The notes below the pieces were generated by a model. It saw only the letters and a list, made by a program, of their open reading frames with translations. It was not told the origin of the DNA and did no database searches. Below, one piece after another: positions 10,417 to 19,380 of a stretch of 64,000 nucleotides of DNA (positions within the stretch are counted from its first letter, which is position 1; every line of letters starts with the position of its first letter). This stretch comes from Alphaproteobacteria bacterium (lineage in GTDB: Bacteria; Pseudomonadota; Alphaproteobacteria; Caulobacterales; Hyphomonadaceae): the NCBI GenBank assembly GCA_016125405.1, contig WGLW01000023.1, positions 163,118 through 227,117 of the forward strand, read 5' to 3'. Both the position numbers and the translations under genes were made by a program.

Positions 10417-10958
10417 CCCCCGCAGAATTGACGCGTTGCAGCATGAAGGTTGGGTAATTCATTTCGCGACGCAACAGGAGCGAATTCGGCCCAGCCCGGC
10501 CCTTGTGGAAGGCAGGAAATGCGCGCCGCGCGTCGCTTTGCTCACGAATTCCGACGCCGTCTTGCCCTTTGTGAAACAATTGGCCGCCTTGCCGCAGCTA
10601 TTTGCTCTCGACGATCAGGCCGCACGATCGATATGGGAAGCATGGCGAAGGCGCGTTGAACGGAGTAGCGTGCCTGCGAGTTAACCAGGCTGCGCATCAA
10701 CAGGGCATTTGACGGATGCGTGGCGGATCGTTGGAGGCTGAGAGGGGTCAGCCTTCCGGACTTCGCCTGGGACACGAATCGTGGTCCCGAAGCGGTCTGT
10801 CATTGGTGCGGAGATGGCACAATTGCTGCTCAGGGCATGGGCGAAAAAGGAATTTCGGCGGGGGCTTGCAGCCCAGGCCGTGCGTGAGGCATTTGCCCGC
10901 GGGTTATAACTCCGGGGTCGAAGCCTCATCTCGTGGGACAGAAGTGGGTGTGCTTTAG
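10417..10958. other. 542-base gap without a supported gene, upstream of pckG
   Basis: No reading frame here has a recognisable product. The ORF-track entries in this interval are mutually overlapping and look compositional. A 31-codon frame at 10814-10909 (MAQLLLRAWAKKEFRRGLA...) has a GGAG directly against its ATG, which is too close for a normal site, so I do not call it. The region presumably contains the pckG promoter and a long leader. I did not find a convincing riboswitch fold or a terminator by eye. Confidence 0.5.
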
Positions 10959-12830
10959 ATGAAGACGGTGGACGGAACTCTCGTGGCAACGAAAAGCGTA
11001 ACGACCGAACGGACCCACGCCTCAATCCCGGGGCTTGAGCCGGCGCCAACCCGACACAAGCGGCTGGTTGAATGGGTGGGCGAGGTTGCGGCCCTGACCA
11101 AGCCGGATCGCGTCTACTGGTGCGATGGCTCGGACGCCGAGTGGGAGCGCCTCACATCCGAACTCGTGGCGCAAGGCACGCTGAAGCGCCTCGATCCGGC
11201 CAAGCGTCCCAACTCCTTCTACGCCGCCTCCGATCCCAAGGACGTCGCCCGCGTCGAGAGCCGCACCTTCATCTGCTCGGAAAAAGAGGAAGACGCCGGC
11301 CCGACCAACAACTGGAAGGCGCCTGCCGAGATGCGCGCCATCCTCAACCCGCTGTTCGACGGCTGCATGCGCGGCCGCACCATGTATGTCGTGCCCTTCT
11401 CGATGGGTCCGATCGGCTCGCCCATCTCAGCCCTCGGCGTCGAGATCACCGACAGCGCCTACGTCGCCCTGTCGATGCGCGTGATGACCCGCATGGGCCG
11501 CGCCGCGCTCGAAGCAATGGGCGATGACGGCTTCTTCGTGCCAGCCGTCCACTCGGTCGGCGCCCCGCTGGCGCAAGGCCAGAAGGACGTCGCCTGGCCT
11601 TGCAACGACGAGAAGTACATCACGCATTTTCCGGAAACGCGGGAGATCTGGTCCTACGGTTCGGGCTATGGCGGCAACGCCCTCCTCGGCAAGAAGTGCT
11701 ACGCCCTGCGCATCGCCTCGGTCATGGCCCGCGACGCCGGCTGGCTGGCCGAGCACATGCTCATCCTCAAGCTGACCTCGCCGGAAGGCGCGCACAAATA
11801 TATAGCCGCCGCTTTCCCGTCGGCCTGTGGCAAGACCAACCTTGCGATGCTCGAGCCCACCATTCCCGGCTGGAAAGCCGAGACGATCGGCGACGACATC
11901 TGCTGGATGCGCTATGGCGACGATGGCCAACTCTACGCCATCAACCCGGAAGCCGGCTTCTTCGGTGTTGCGCCGGGCACGTCGGCCTCGACCAATCGCA
12001 ACGCGCTCGACAGCTGCGCGAAGAACACCATCTTCACCAACGTCGCACTCACGTCCGATGGCGACGTCTGGTGGGAAGGCATGACGAAAGAGCCGCCCGC
12101 CAATCTCACCGACTGGCGCGGCCGCGTGTGGAGCCCGTCGATGGGAGAACCCGCCGCTCACCCCAACGCTCGTTTCGCCTGCCCAGCCGACCAGTGCCCG
12201 GCCATCGCCGACGAGTGGGCTGATCCTGCCGGCGTTCCGATCTCCGCCATCCTGTTCGGCGGCCGCCGCGCATCGGCGGTTCCGCTTGTCACGGAAGCGT
12301 TCGATTGGGAGCATGGCGTGTTCATGGGGTCTACGGTCGCCTCCGAAGGCACCGCTGCCGCCGAGAACAAGGTCGGCGAACTGCGCCGCGACCCGTTCGC
12401 CATGCTGCCTTTCTGCGGCTACAATATGGGCGATTATTTCGGCCATTGGCTGAAGGTCGGCGCCGCCGCGAAAGACCCGGCGAAGCTTCCGAAGATCTTC
12501 TTCGTCAACTGGTTCCGCAAGGACGAGAACGGCAAGTTCATCTGGCCGGGCTTCGGCGAGAACAGCCGCGTGTTGAAATGGATCGTCGAACGTCTCGACG
12601 GCAAGGCGCAGGCGAACGACACGGCCATCGGCCGCGTTCCGGCGAAATCTTCGCTGGATGTTGCGGGCCTCAGCCTCACGGACGCGCAACTCGACATCCT
12701 GCTCGGCGTTGACCACGTCGTCTGGCGCGAGGAAGCGGGACTGATCCCCGCCTTCTTCGACAAGTTCGGCGACCACCTGCCAAAAGCGCTCTGGGACCAG
12801 CAAAAGTCGCTCGTGCAGCGGCTGGGCTGA
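10959..12830 (+). CDS. pckG: Phosphoenolpyruvate carboxykinase (GTP)
   Basis: Gluconeogenic enzyme converting oxaloacetate and GTP to phosphoenolpyruvate, CO2 and GDP in the cytosol. The protein is 623 residues, the GTP-class length, with kinase-1 P-loop FPSACGKTN at about residues 286-294, metal-binding [10 protein letters not shown], and the substrate region [19 protein letters not shown] at 101-119. These motifs separate it from the ATP-dependent PckA family, which I recall as the more common type in alphaproteobacteria. A strong hairpin plus T-tract terminator follows 23 bases after the stop. The gene appears to be a single transcription unit with a long untranslated upstream region. Confidence 0.97.
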   Translation: MKTVDGTLVATKSVTTERTHASIPGLEPAPTRHKRLVEWVGEVAALTKPDRVYWCDGSDAEWERLTSELVAQGTLKRLDPAKRPNSFYAASDPKDVARVESRTFICSEKEEDAGPTNNWKAPAEMRAILNPLFDGCMRGRTMYVVPFSMGPIGSPISALGVEITDSAYVALSMRVMTRMGRAALEAMGDDGFFVPAVHSVGAPLAQGQKDVAWPCNDEKYITHFPETREIWSYGSGYGGNALLGKKCYALRIASVMARDAGWLAEHMLILKLTSPEGAHKYIAAAFPSACGKTNLAMLEPTIPGWKAETIGDDICWMRYGDDGQLYAINPEAGFFGVAPGTSASTNRNALDSCAKNTIFTNVALTSDGDVWWEGMTKEPPANLTDWRGRVWSPSMGEPAAHPNARFACPADQCPAIADEWADPAGVPISAILFGGRRASAVPLVTEAFDWEHGVFMGSTVASEGTAAAENKVGELRRDPFAMLPFCGYNMGDYFGHWLKVGAAAKDPAKLPKIFFVNWFRKDENGKFIWPGFGENSRVLKWIVERLDGKAQANDTAIGRVPAKSSLDVAGLSLTDAQLDILLGVDHVVWREEAGLIPAFFDKFGDHLPKALWDQQKSLVQRLG

Positions 12831-12853
12831 CCATCCGGACATCAAATTCAAAA

Positions 12854-12880
12854 GGCCCGCCCTCACCGGCGGGTCTTTTT
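12854..12880 (+). terminator. Intrinsic terminator of pckG
   Basis: The stem GGCCCGCC / GGCGGGTC (eight pairs, one of them G-U) with a six-base loop CTCACC is followed directly by TTTTT. It sits just after pckG and between convergent genes, as expected for a rho-independent terminator. Confidence 0.9.
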
Positions 12881-12882
12881 CA

Positions 12883-13245
12883 TTATCCGTCGAGGCCCAG
12901 TTCCCGCTGCTTCTTCTTTGAGAGACCCGCCGCAACGAGCGCGTGAGACTGTTTGAGATACTGCTTCAGCTCGGCGTCCTTGAGGCCCGGCTTGTCGTAG
13001 GCCTGGATCCACTTCATGCCGCGCGAGGCGAGATAGGGCGCGGGCCTGCAGCCCGGCGCGTCGCGCAAGACTTCCCAACCGATCTCCGACACTTTGAAGG
13101 TGATGCCCGGATGGTGGCCGCGCTCCCATCCGCCAATCGCGAAGACCTTGCCCCCGACCTTCCAGACGTGGCTGCCGCCCCACTGGCAGACGTAGGTTGC
13201 CGCCGGCAAGCCGCCGCAGAAAGCGTTGTACTGGGTGTAGGTCAT
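12883..13245 (-). CDS. MmcQ/YjbR family protein
   Basis: A 120-residue protein of the MmcQ/YjbR (DUF419) family. The features seen are VWKVGGKVFAIGGW near residues 28-41, GITFKVSEIGWEVL, PAPYLASRGMKWIQ and a C-terminal helical stretch LKQYLKQSHALVAAGLSKKKQREL. The family has a fold related to the AraC effector domain and has been called DNA-binding, but its physiological role is unclear. Its stop lies within a few bases of the pckG terminator, and its start overlaps the stop of the upstream membrane-protein gene (ATGA), so the two are likely co-translated. Confidence 0.85.
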   Translation of the reverse strand: MTYTQYNAFCGGLPAATYVCQWGGSHVWKVGGKVFAIGGWERGHHPGITFKVSEIGWEVLRDAPGCRPAPYLASRGMKWIQAYDKPGLKDAELKQYLKQSHALVAAGLSKKKQRELGLDG

Positions 13246-13793
13246 GGCGTGGGGGCGGCCTCACGATTGCGCGCCATGAGCCAGAAAGCCAGTGAGATGA
13301 CGCAGCAGACAAGGGCTGCCGCGACCAATCTACGCCGGAACGCCAAGGTCTGCAGGCCAGTCGAGAAATACGGCAACGCAAATTGCGCCGCGGCAAGGAG
13401 GCTCAGGCACGCGCCAGCGTGAACGCCGAAGCCTTTGCGAAGCGGAAGCCACCGCCCATTCCGGGCGTTTGCAAGCCGCCACAACGTCGACGCCCAGAAC
13501 CACACGCATCGCACCACGCAAAAGATGGCGACCACGCAGACGGCGTCCAGGATAAACGGCAACAGCGCCAGGCTGTAGAGCAGGAACATGACAGACTGCA
13601 CAGAAGGCGGCGCAAATTTGAACGCCACCCAGGCCAATCCGACAACGCCAGCCCAGACCAGAAATACCCATGGCCTGCGCGCCCAGAACGGCGCGTCGAG
13701 AATTCTGCTCCTCATCCGTTCCGTCATCTGCGGGCCGTTCAGCACGGCGCCGTTCGGACCGAATTCCGGGCCTGTTGAAGGTGTGTCGGCCAT
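13242..13793 (-). CDS. Membrane protein of unknown function
   Basis: About 183 residues with roughly four hydrophobic helices (WVFLVWAGVVGLAWVAFKF; VMFLLYSLALLPFILDAVCVVAIFCVV; LSLLAAAQFALPYF; LVAAALVCCVISLAFWLMA). The N-terminal part is polar (MADTPSTGPEFGPNG). I do not recognise a family. The longer track start (13922) is unlikely because its first 43 residues look like translated noncoding sequence; the ATG at 13793 has GGGAGTCGAGG just upstream. It is coupled to the downstream YjbR-like gene by an ATGA overlap, which is the only hint of function. Confidence 0.65.
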   Translation of the reverse strand: MADTPSTGPEFGPNGAVLNGPQMTERMRSRILDAPFWARRPWVFLVWAGVVGLAWVAFKFAPPSVQSVMFLLYSLALLPFILDAVCVVAIFCVVRCVWFWASTLWRLANARNGRWLPLRKGFGVHAGACLSLLAAAQFALPYFSTGLQTLAFRRRLVAAALVCCVISLAFWLMARNREAAPTP

Positions 13794-13857
13794 CCTCGAC
13801 TCCCAACCGCTGCGCCAGCCTATCGAGGCTGCTGCCGGCGCAATCCGCACCGCGGAC

Positions 13858-14022
13858 CTAGCTATTGTTTGGTTCGGTGACTTTTTCCGCGGGCGCGCCG
13901 GCCTGCGCCACAGGCGCCGCATGCACCGGATCGCCCTTTGCGACAGGCGCCTCTGCCGCGATGCAGCCTTCCGACAGCAACGACATTACAGCTGCGATCG
14001 CCACCCGCTTGATCAGGGCCAT
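13858..14022 (-). CDS. Small exported protein, possible lipoprotein
   Basis: A 54-residue protein starting MALIKRVAIAAVMSLLSEGC, a short signal-like hydrophobic stretch ending in a possible but imperfect lipobox (SEGC). An Ala/Pro/Val-rich tail (KGDPVHAAPVAQAGAPAEK) follows with no recognisable domain. The ATG at 14022 has an excellent AGGGAGG seven bases upstream, which is the main support for a real gene; the longer track ORF starting at 14097 lacks this. Function unknown. Confidence 0.6.
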   Translation of the reverse strand: MALIKRVAIAAVMSLLSEGCIAAEAPVAKGDPVHAAPVAQAGAPAEKVTEPNNS

Positions 14023-14143
14023 AACGTCCTCCCTGTGCCGGACACGCTCTCTGCGGCGGCGCGGTCTTGAACCTTCCACGAGCCTGCCACAGCGCAAATA
14101 TCTGCAACAGACCCCGACTCGGGAAGAGACTCGATGGAAAAAG

Positions 14144-14821
14144 TTAAGGAAACAGGCGCCGCGTGGACCATGCGGCCGCAGGCGTCTCGCGGGTAAATTC
14201 CAGCCGGTCGTGCAGGCGGAAAGGCCGGTCGCGCCAGAATTCGATGCGGGCGGGAACCACGCGCCAGCCGGTCCAGTGCGGCGGACGCGGCGTCTTGCCG
14301 ACGCCGTATTTCACCGCAGCTTTCGCGATCCGGCTTTCCAGTTCGAACCGGCCCTCCATGGGCCGCGACTGGTCGGACGCCCAGGCGCCGATCTGGCTGT
14401 CCTTGTGGCGGGTGGCGAAATAGGCGTCGGCCTCGGCTTCCGTGACCGGCTCGATCGCGCCGGAGACCCGCACCTGCCGGCGAAGACTCTTCCAGTGGAA
14501 GCACAGCGCCGCCTGCGCGTTTGCCGCCAGCTGCCGGCCCTTGCGGCTTTCGGAGTTGGAATAGAAGGCGAAACCCGCAGGCGAGACATCCTTCAGCAGA
14601 ACCATCCGCACATCCGGCGCGCCGGAGGCATCGGCAGTCGCCAGCGCCATGGCGTTGGGATCGTTCGGCTCGGACTTCTTCGCGTCTTCCAGCCAGTCGT
14701 GGAACAGCGCGATGGGATCGTCCTTCGCGAACAGCGCCGGATCGTCGGGCGAGGCGGCCGCGGATTTCGCATACGCCTCGGCGTCAGGCGATGGGGGGAT
14801 GATGCTGGACCGATCGGCCAT
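14144..14821 (-). CDS. pdxH: Pyridoxamine/pyridoxine 5'-phosphate oxidase
   Basis: FMN enzyme that oxidises pyridoxine- or pyridoxamine-5'-phosphate to pyridoxal 5'-phosphate, the last step of vitamin B6 synthesis and salvage. It is 225 residues. Family signatures seen are [11 protein letters not shown] near the N-terminus, [19 protein letters not shown], the FMN-binding [19 protein letters not shown], and the diagnostic C-terminus [16 protein letters not shown] followed by RRLFP. It lies nine bases downstream of an SDR gene on the same strand, so they may form an operon, although no functional link is evident. Confidence 0.96.
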   Translation of the reverse strand: MADRSSIIPPSPDAEAYAKSAAASPDDPALFAKDDPIALFHDWLEDAKKSEPNDPNAMALATADASGAPDVRMVLLKDVSPAGFAFYSNSESRKGRQLAANAQAALCFHWKSLRRQVRVSGAIEPVTEAEADAYFATRHKDSQIGAWASDQSRPMEGRFELESRIAKAAVKYGVGKTPRPPHWTGWRVVPARIEFWRDRPFRLHDRLEFTRETPAAAWSTRRLFP

Positions 14822-14830
14822 GGGACTTTC

Positions 14831-15586
14831 CTAAACGATCATGCCGCCGTCGACGCGCAGCACCTGGCCGGTGATATAGGAGGCGTTGTCCGACAATAGA
14901 AACGCCACAGCGTCGGCGATGTTCTGGGCGGAGCCCCAGCGGCGCTCCAGCGGGACGAGGCGGCCCATGCGCTCCAGCGTCTTCTCGCGGTCGAGTCCTT
15001 TGGCGAACGCCGTCGACCACATGCCGTCGTCGATGACGCCCGGCGCCACCGCATTCACGCGCACACCGGAGCGGCCAAGGTCGATCGAGGCGTTGCGCGT
15101 GAAGGAGTTCACCGCGCCCTTGGAGGTCGAATAGGCGATCTGGCCCATGGCGCCGGAGAAGGCCGAGACGGACGAGATGTTCACCACCGCGCCCTTCTGC
15201 TGGATCAGCGAGGGCGACAGTGCATCCGTCAGCAGGATCAGGTTGCGGACGTTGACGTTGAGCGTCTTGTCCAGCCCTTCGCCCGTCACCTTGCCCATCG
15301 GCTGGGCCTCGGAGACGCCGGCATTGTTGACGAGATAGTCGATATGGCCGAGCGCCTTCAGCGCGGCGTCGGCGGCCGCCTTCCAGCCCTCTGCGCTTTC
15401 CATGTCGGCGGCGATCACGACGGGCTCATTCGGCAGGCTGACGGCCAATTCCTTCAGCTTGTCGGCCGAGCGGGCCACGAGCGCCACTCGTGCGCCGTCA
15501 TTCGCAAGCGTCCGCGCGATGGCCTCTCCGATCCCGCGGCTGGCGCCGGTGACGACCGCAGTCTTGCCCTTGAAGTTATACGTCAT
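14831..15586 (-). CDS. SDR family NAD(P)-dependent oxidoreductase
   Basis: A 251-residue classical short-chain dehydrogenase/reductase. The cofactor site is TGASRGIGEAIA near residues 14-25, the structural motif is NNAGVS, and the catalytic Ser and Tyr-x-x-x-Lys are present (INISSVSAF-like stretch VVNISSVSAF, then YSTSKGA). The C-terminal GQVLRVDGGMIV is typical. An Arg-type residue after the second beta strand (VALVARSADKL) suggests NADP preference, but this is weak. The substrate is unknown. It shares a 129-base divergent promoter region with the hotdog-like gene and precedes pdxH. Confidence 0.93.
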   Translation of the reverse strand: MTYNFKGKTAVVTGASRGIGEAIARTLANDGARVALVARSADKLKELAVSLPNEPVVIAADMESAEGWKAAADAALKALGHIDYLVNNAGVSEAQPMGKVTGEGLDKTLNVNVRNLILLTDALSPSLIQQKGAVVNISSVSAFSGAMGQIAYSTSKGAVNSFTRNASIDLGRSGVRVNAVAPGVIDDGMWSTAFAKGLDREKTLERMGRLVPLERRWGSAQNIADAVAFLLSDNASYITGQVLRVDGGMIV

Positions 15587-15715
15587 CGCCCATCCCTGAT
15601 TTCAGATTTTCCCAACCGTATCGGCCCGATGCCGCTTGCGCCAGACGCAGGTGCGTTGACCCAGGCGGCCCAGAGGATAGCGTCTGGTGACCTACCTCAA
15701 CGGACGACGCCCCAT

Positions 15716-16648
15716 ATGACCTTCTCCACGCCCCTCACCCTTCGCGGCCCGCTGCGCAAACCGGCGCAGATGCTGCAGCACCAGGAATACGGCGGGCATT
15801 CCTCGATCCACGACGACGCCATGGCCGAGAAGCTGGGCTTCCGCGCAGGCCCGATCGAGGGGCCGACGCATTTCAGCCTCTACCCGCCACTGCTGGAGAA
15901 GATCTTCGGGCAAGCCTGGTTCGAACGCGGCTGCATCTCGGCGCACTACCAGAACATGGTGGTCGAAGGCGAAGAAACGCGCGCCTTCGCCGACATCCCG
16001 CCGCCCGGCGCAACCATCACCAAAGCCTGGGTGGAGAAGGCTGACGGCACGCCGGTGCAGGAGGCATCCGCCAGTATCGGCCCTGGCGAGACGCTGCTCG
16101 ATGCGCGGCTGAAATCGCTGCGTCCGCCCGGCAAGCTGGTGATCCTTGGCGACCTGAAAGTCGGCATGACGACAGGGCGCGATGAACACATCCGCATGGA
16201 CCCGGACCAGCACATGGGTCCGCTCTATCCCTTCAGCCTCAACCAGAAGCTGGCGGTGATTACTGAAAATTCGCCGTGGTATTCTGACCCGAAGTCCTCG
16301 CCCTGGGACCGGGCCATCGTGCCGCTCGAGATGGTCTCCGTCCTGGCGCAGTATTCGAGCCGCGAGTCAGGCCGGGAGTCCGCCTTCCCCACGCGCGGAC
16401 CCGCCGTCGGCCTCTTCGCCGATCAGGAAATCCGCATGATCGACGGCCCGCTGTTTGTCGGCGAGGACTATATCGTGCGCCGCGAAATTGTCGCCCTGTC
16501 GGAAAGCAAGCGCACCGAAAGCCTTTGGGTGCGGACACGGATATTCGACAAGACGGGCAAGAAGCAGGTCGCCGAAATGCTTCTCAACCACGCGACGCTG
16601 AAACACTCCTACGCCAACTATGAGGCCGAACTCGCCGCGGCGAGCTAA
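15716..16648 (+). CDS. Hotdog-fold (MaoC-like) protein, function uncertain
   Basis: About 310 residues. The first half (HQEYGGHSSIHDDAMAEKLGFRAGPIEGPTHFS, then FERGCISAHYQNMVVEGEETRAFADIPPPG) resembles MaoC-like hydratase/thioesterase hotdog domains in its spacing of Gly-rich and ligand-contact segments. The second half (GPLYPFSLNQKLAVITEN and VGEDYIVRREIVALSESKRTESLWVRTRI) looks like a second hotdog unit, so a double-hotdog arrangement is plausible. I cannot point to a certain catalytic residue. The track start at 15344 is too long; ATG 15716 lies after the divergent SDR promoter and begins the conserved part. Confidence 0.7.
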   Translation: MTFSTPLTLRGPLRKPAQMLQHQEYGGHSSIHDDAMAEKLGFRAGPIEGPTHFSLYPPLLEKIFGQAWFERGCISAHYQNMVVEGEETRAFADIPPPGATITKAWVEKADGTPVQEASASIGPGETLLDARLKSLRPPGKLVILGDLKVGMTTGRDEHIRMDPDQHMGPLYPFSLNQKLAVITENSPWYSDPKSSPWDRAIVPLEMVSVLAQYSSRESGRESAFPTRGPAVGLFADQEIRMIDGPLFVGEDYIVRREIVALSESKRTESLWVRTRIFDKTGKKQVAEMLLNHATLKHSYANYEAELAAAS

Positions 16649-16735
16649 GGGCGCCGCTGCGTCAGTCTGGCGAAGCCCGTATCGATGACCTACGGATGAC
16701 GGCGACACCGCCGCCAAACTCCGCGAGGATCAACG

Positions 16736-18112
16736 ATGCGCCCGACTGCACTTTTCCGCCATCGCGTTGCGCGCATGATTGCAAGTCTCGCCGCCGCGCT
16801 GCTTGTGGCCTCTCCCGTGGCGCTGTCCAAAACGCCGCCGCGCAAGCCAAACGTTATCATCATCCTGGCCGACGATCTCGGCTATGGCGATGTCGGCGCC
16901 TTTGGCGGCAAGCTGATCAAGACGCCGAATATCGACCGCATGGCGAAGGATGGCGTGAAACTCGCGACGTTCTTCTCATCCGCCAACATCTGCACGCCCT
17001 CGCGCGCCGGATTGCTGACGGGCCGGTATCCGATCCGCACGGGTCTTGGCTACGAGGTGATCCAGGCGAAGGACACCAACGGCCTGCCGCTTTCGGAAAT
17101 CACCATCGCCGAGGCGCTGAAACCGGATTACGCCACGGCGCTGATCGGCAAATGGCATCTGGGTCATGTGCCGCCCTACTGGCCGCCGAACGTGCAGGGC
17201 TTCGACCTGTTCTTCGGCCTGCCCTACAGCCACGACATGAAGCCGTTGGCGCTCTACAACAAGGAGCCCGGCGGCCCGCTCACCAGCGAGGACGTCGACT
17301 TCAGCCACCTGACGCAGCGCTTCTTCGATCGCGGCCTGCGGTTCATCGAAGACAACAAGGACCGCCCATTCTTCCTCGAGTTGGCGCTGAATGCGCCGCA
17401 TGAACCGGAAGTTCCCAACCCGGATTTCAAGGGTAAGTCGAAGGCCGCCAATTTTGGCGATGTGGTGGAAGAAGTCGATGCGCGGGTGGGCATCCTGCTT
17501 GCGAAACTGAAATCGCTGGGGCTGGAGAAGAACACGCTCGTGATCCTGACCTCGGACAATGGCCCGTGGTTCGAGGGGTCGTCCGGCGGCTTCCGCGACC
17601 GCAAGGGCGGCGCAGGATGGGAAGGCGGGTATCGCGTGCCGTTCATCGCCCGACAGCCCGGAACCATCCCTGCCGGCATAGTCAGCAACGCGATGGCGAT
17701 GAACATCGATTTCCTGCCGACCATCATGGCGTGGACGGGCAAGCCGCTGCCCGCGACGACGATCGACGGCAAGGACCTCTCGCCTGTTCTGAAAACGCGA
17801 AATGCGCCTTCGCCGCATGACGAACTGATCCTGTTCAACAACGAACGTGTCGCGGCCGTGCGAACGAAGGACTGGAAGCTGGTGATCCGCACCTATTATC
17901 GGGTCTACGACATACCGCTCGACAAGTACGGCTATTCGCAGCTGATCGACCTGAAGAACGATCCGACTGAATCCTACAACGTCGCAGCCCTTCATCCAGA
18001 CGTGATGAAAGACATGGTGGCGCGCGCCAAGCGGGCCCAGGCGGAATTCGAACCGCTTGGCGTGAGGCAGGCGCCGGACGTCTTGCCCGGCGCCAAGCCA
18101 TCAACGCCCTAA
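16736..18112 (+). CDS. Secreted sulfatase (arylsulfatase family)
   Basis: A type I sulfatase of 458 residues that hydrolyses a sulfate ester in the periplasm; the substrate is unknown. It has a signal peptide (MIASLAAALLVASPVALS), metal-binding ADDLGYGD near residues 45-52, and the formylglycine signature CTPSRAGLLTGR with the modified Cys near residue 86. This Cys form needs a formylglycine-generating enzyme, which is not in the window. TLVILTSDNGPW supplies further metal ligands. The stop overlaps the stop of the convergent dehydrogenase gene by three bases. Confidence 0.94.
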   Translation: MRPTALFRHRVARMIASLAAALLVASPVALSKTPPRKPNVIIILADDLGYGDVGAFGGKLIKTPNIDRMAKDGVKLATFFSSANICTPSRAGLLTGRYPIRTGLGYEVIQAKDTNGLPLSEITIAEALKPDYATALIGKWHLGHVPPYWPPNVQGFDLFFGLPYSHDMKPLALYNKEPGGPLTSEDVDFSHLTQRFFDRGLRFIEDNKDRPFFLELALNAPHEPEVPNPDFKGKSKAANFGDVVEEVDARVGILLAKLKSLGLEKNTLVILTSDNGPWFEGSSGGFRDRKGGAGWEGGYRVPFIARQPGTIPAGIVSNAMAMNIDFLPTIMAWTGKPLPATTIDGKDLSPVLKTRNAPSPHDELILFNNERVAAVRTKDWKLVIRTYYRVYDIPLDKYGYSQLIDLKNDPTESYNVAALHPDVMKDMVARAKRAQAEFEPLGVRQAPDVLPGAKPSTP

Positions 18113-19269
18113 AGGCCCTTGTTCGGATTGATCAGGAATTTCTCGCCGGTCGATTTCTTGTTGTAGGCGTTGATCACGTCGAGCTGCAGCGCCTCGGCGA
18201 GCGAGATTTCCTTCGTGTAGTGGCTGGCGAAGGTGGTCTTGAGTTCGGCGACCACGCGCTCGCGCAGTTTCTGCGCCTCGGCGAACCCGATCTTCTGAAG
18301 GAAGGGCGTCAGCAGGAAGCCGCCCACGCCCCACGCCATGCCATAGGCGCCCGTGAGGATCGTCGGCTCCAGCGACAGGCGGCCATAGATGTAGACCTGC
18401 TTGTGCGTGGACGCTCCCTAACGGCTGTAGGCGCCGGGTCTGGAGTTAAGCGCGCTCTCCATCGCGCCGAGGATCTGCCCCGCCAGCTTGCCGCCGCCGA
18501 TGGCGTCGAAGCCCAGCGTCGCGCCCGTTGTCTTGCACGCCGAGATCAGGTCTTCCATGAAGCCCGGCTTGGACGAATCGACCACATGCTTTGCGCCGAT
18601 GTCGCGCAGGATTTTCTCCTGCTCGGCGCTGCGCACGATGTTCACCAGCTCGATGCCGTCCTTGAGGCAGATCTTGTTCAGCATCTGGCCGAGATTGGAG
18701 GCGGCTGCGGTGTGCACGAGAGCGGTGTGCCCTTCGTTCTTCATCGTCACCGTCATCGCCAGCGCGGTCAGCGGATTGACGAAACAGGAGGCGCCGTCGG
18801 CTGCGGTGACGTTGTCCGGCAGCACCAGGCACTGAACCGCCTTCATGGTGCGGTATTGCGCATACATGGCGCCGCCCAGCATGGCGACCTTCTTGCCCAT
18901 GAGCTTCTGCGCTTCCGGCGAAGAGCCAGCCTTCACCACCACGCCGGCGCCCTCATTGCCAACCGGCATGGATTCATCGATCCGCGCCGCCATCGCGCGC
19001 ATCATGCCTTCGGGAATTTTTGCCGTGACCGTCGGACTGTCCTTCGTACCGCCCTGCTTCGCCGCCGGCATGTCGGCCCCGCCGAGCAGGGCGGCGCCAA
19101 GCAGCAGGCCGAGATCGGACGGGTTGATCGGCGAGGCCTCGACGCGCACCACGACCTCGTCGGGGCCTGGGTCCGGAACGGGCACGCGCACCAGCGACAA
19201 TTCCAGCTCGCCGCTTTTCTTTATCAGCGAACGCAGCTGCAGTCCGGTCATCTCCGCCACGTCAATCAC
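18109..19269 (-). pseudogene. Zinc-binding alcohol dehydrogenase-like gene interrupted by an in-frame amber codon
   Basis: Two track ORFs (18418-19269 and 18109-18339) are in the same frame and belong to one medium-chain dehydrogenase/quinone reductase-like protein of about 386 residues. The first part has DEVVVRVEASPINPSD, a Rossmann region (ALVHTAAASNLGQML) and ends GAYSR. A TAG (CTA on the plus strand at 18418-18420) follows, then reading continues without a frame change as GASTHKQVYIYGRLSLEPT and on to the C-terminus. The expected residue at the TAG is probably Tyr, one base away (TAC/TAT to TAG). The split product would lose about 100 residues. It is a nonsense mutation, a sequencing error or, less likely, readthrough. 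Confidence 0.85.
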
Positions 19270-19380
19270 TCCCTGAATTGTCCCTTTGGCATCTTCTATG
19301 CGCCGATGACGGGTGGGAAGCTAGGGCGTTAAGGAACGCCATCTGGCCAATCCGCCCGAAATGCGCTTCAAGCTGCGGAC

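Noticed and set aside
10814-10909. 31-codon frame MAQLLLRAWAKKEFRRG... before pckG
   Set aside because: The GGAG is directly against the ATG, and no family is recognised; it is too short to call on composition alone.
10681-11049. Minus-strand 122-residue ORF upstream of and overlapping pckG
   Set aside because: It overlaps the pckG start, has an Arg/Pro/Ser-rich composition typical of a shadow frame, and matches no known protein.
18418-19269. Treating the dehydrogenase as two separate genes
   Set aside because: Both parts are in the same frame and together form one expected full-length protein.
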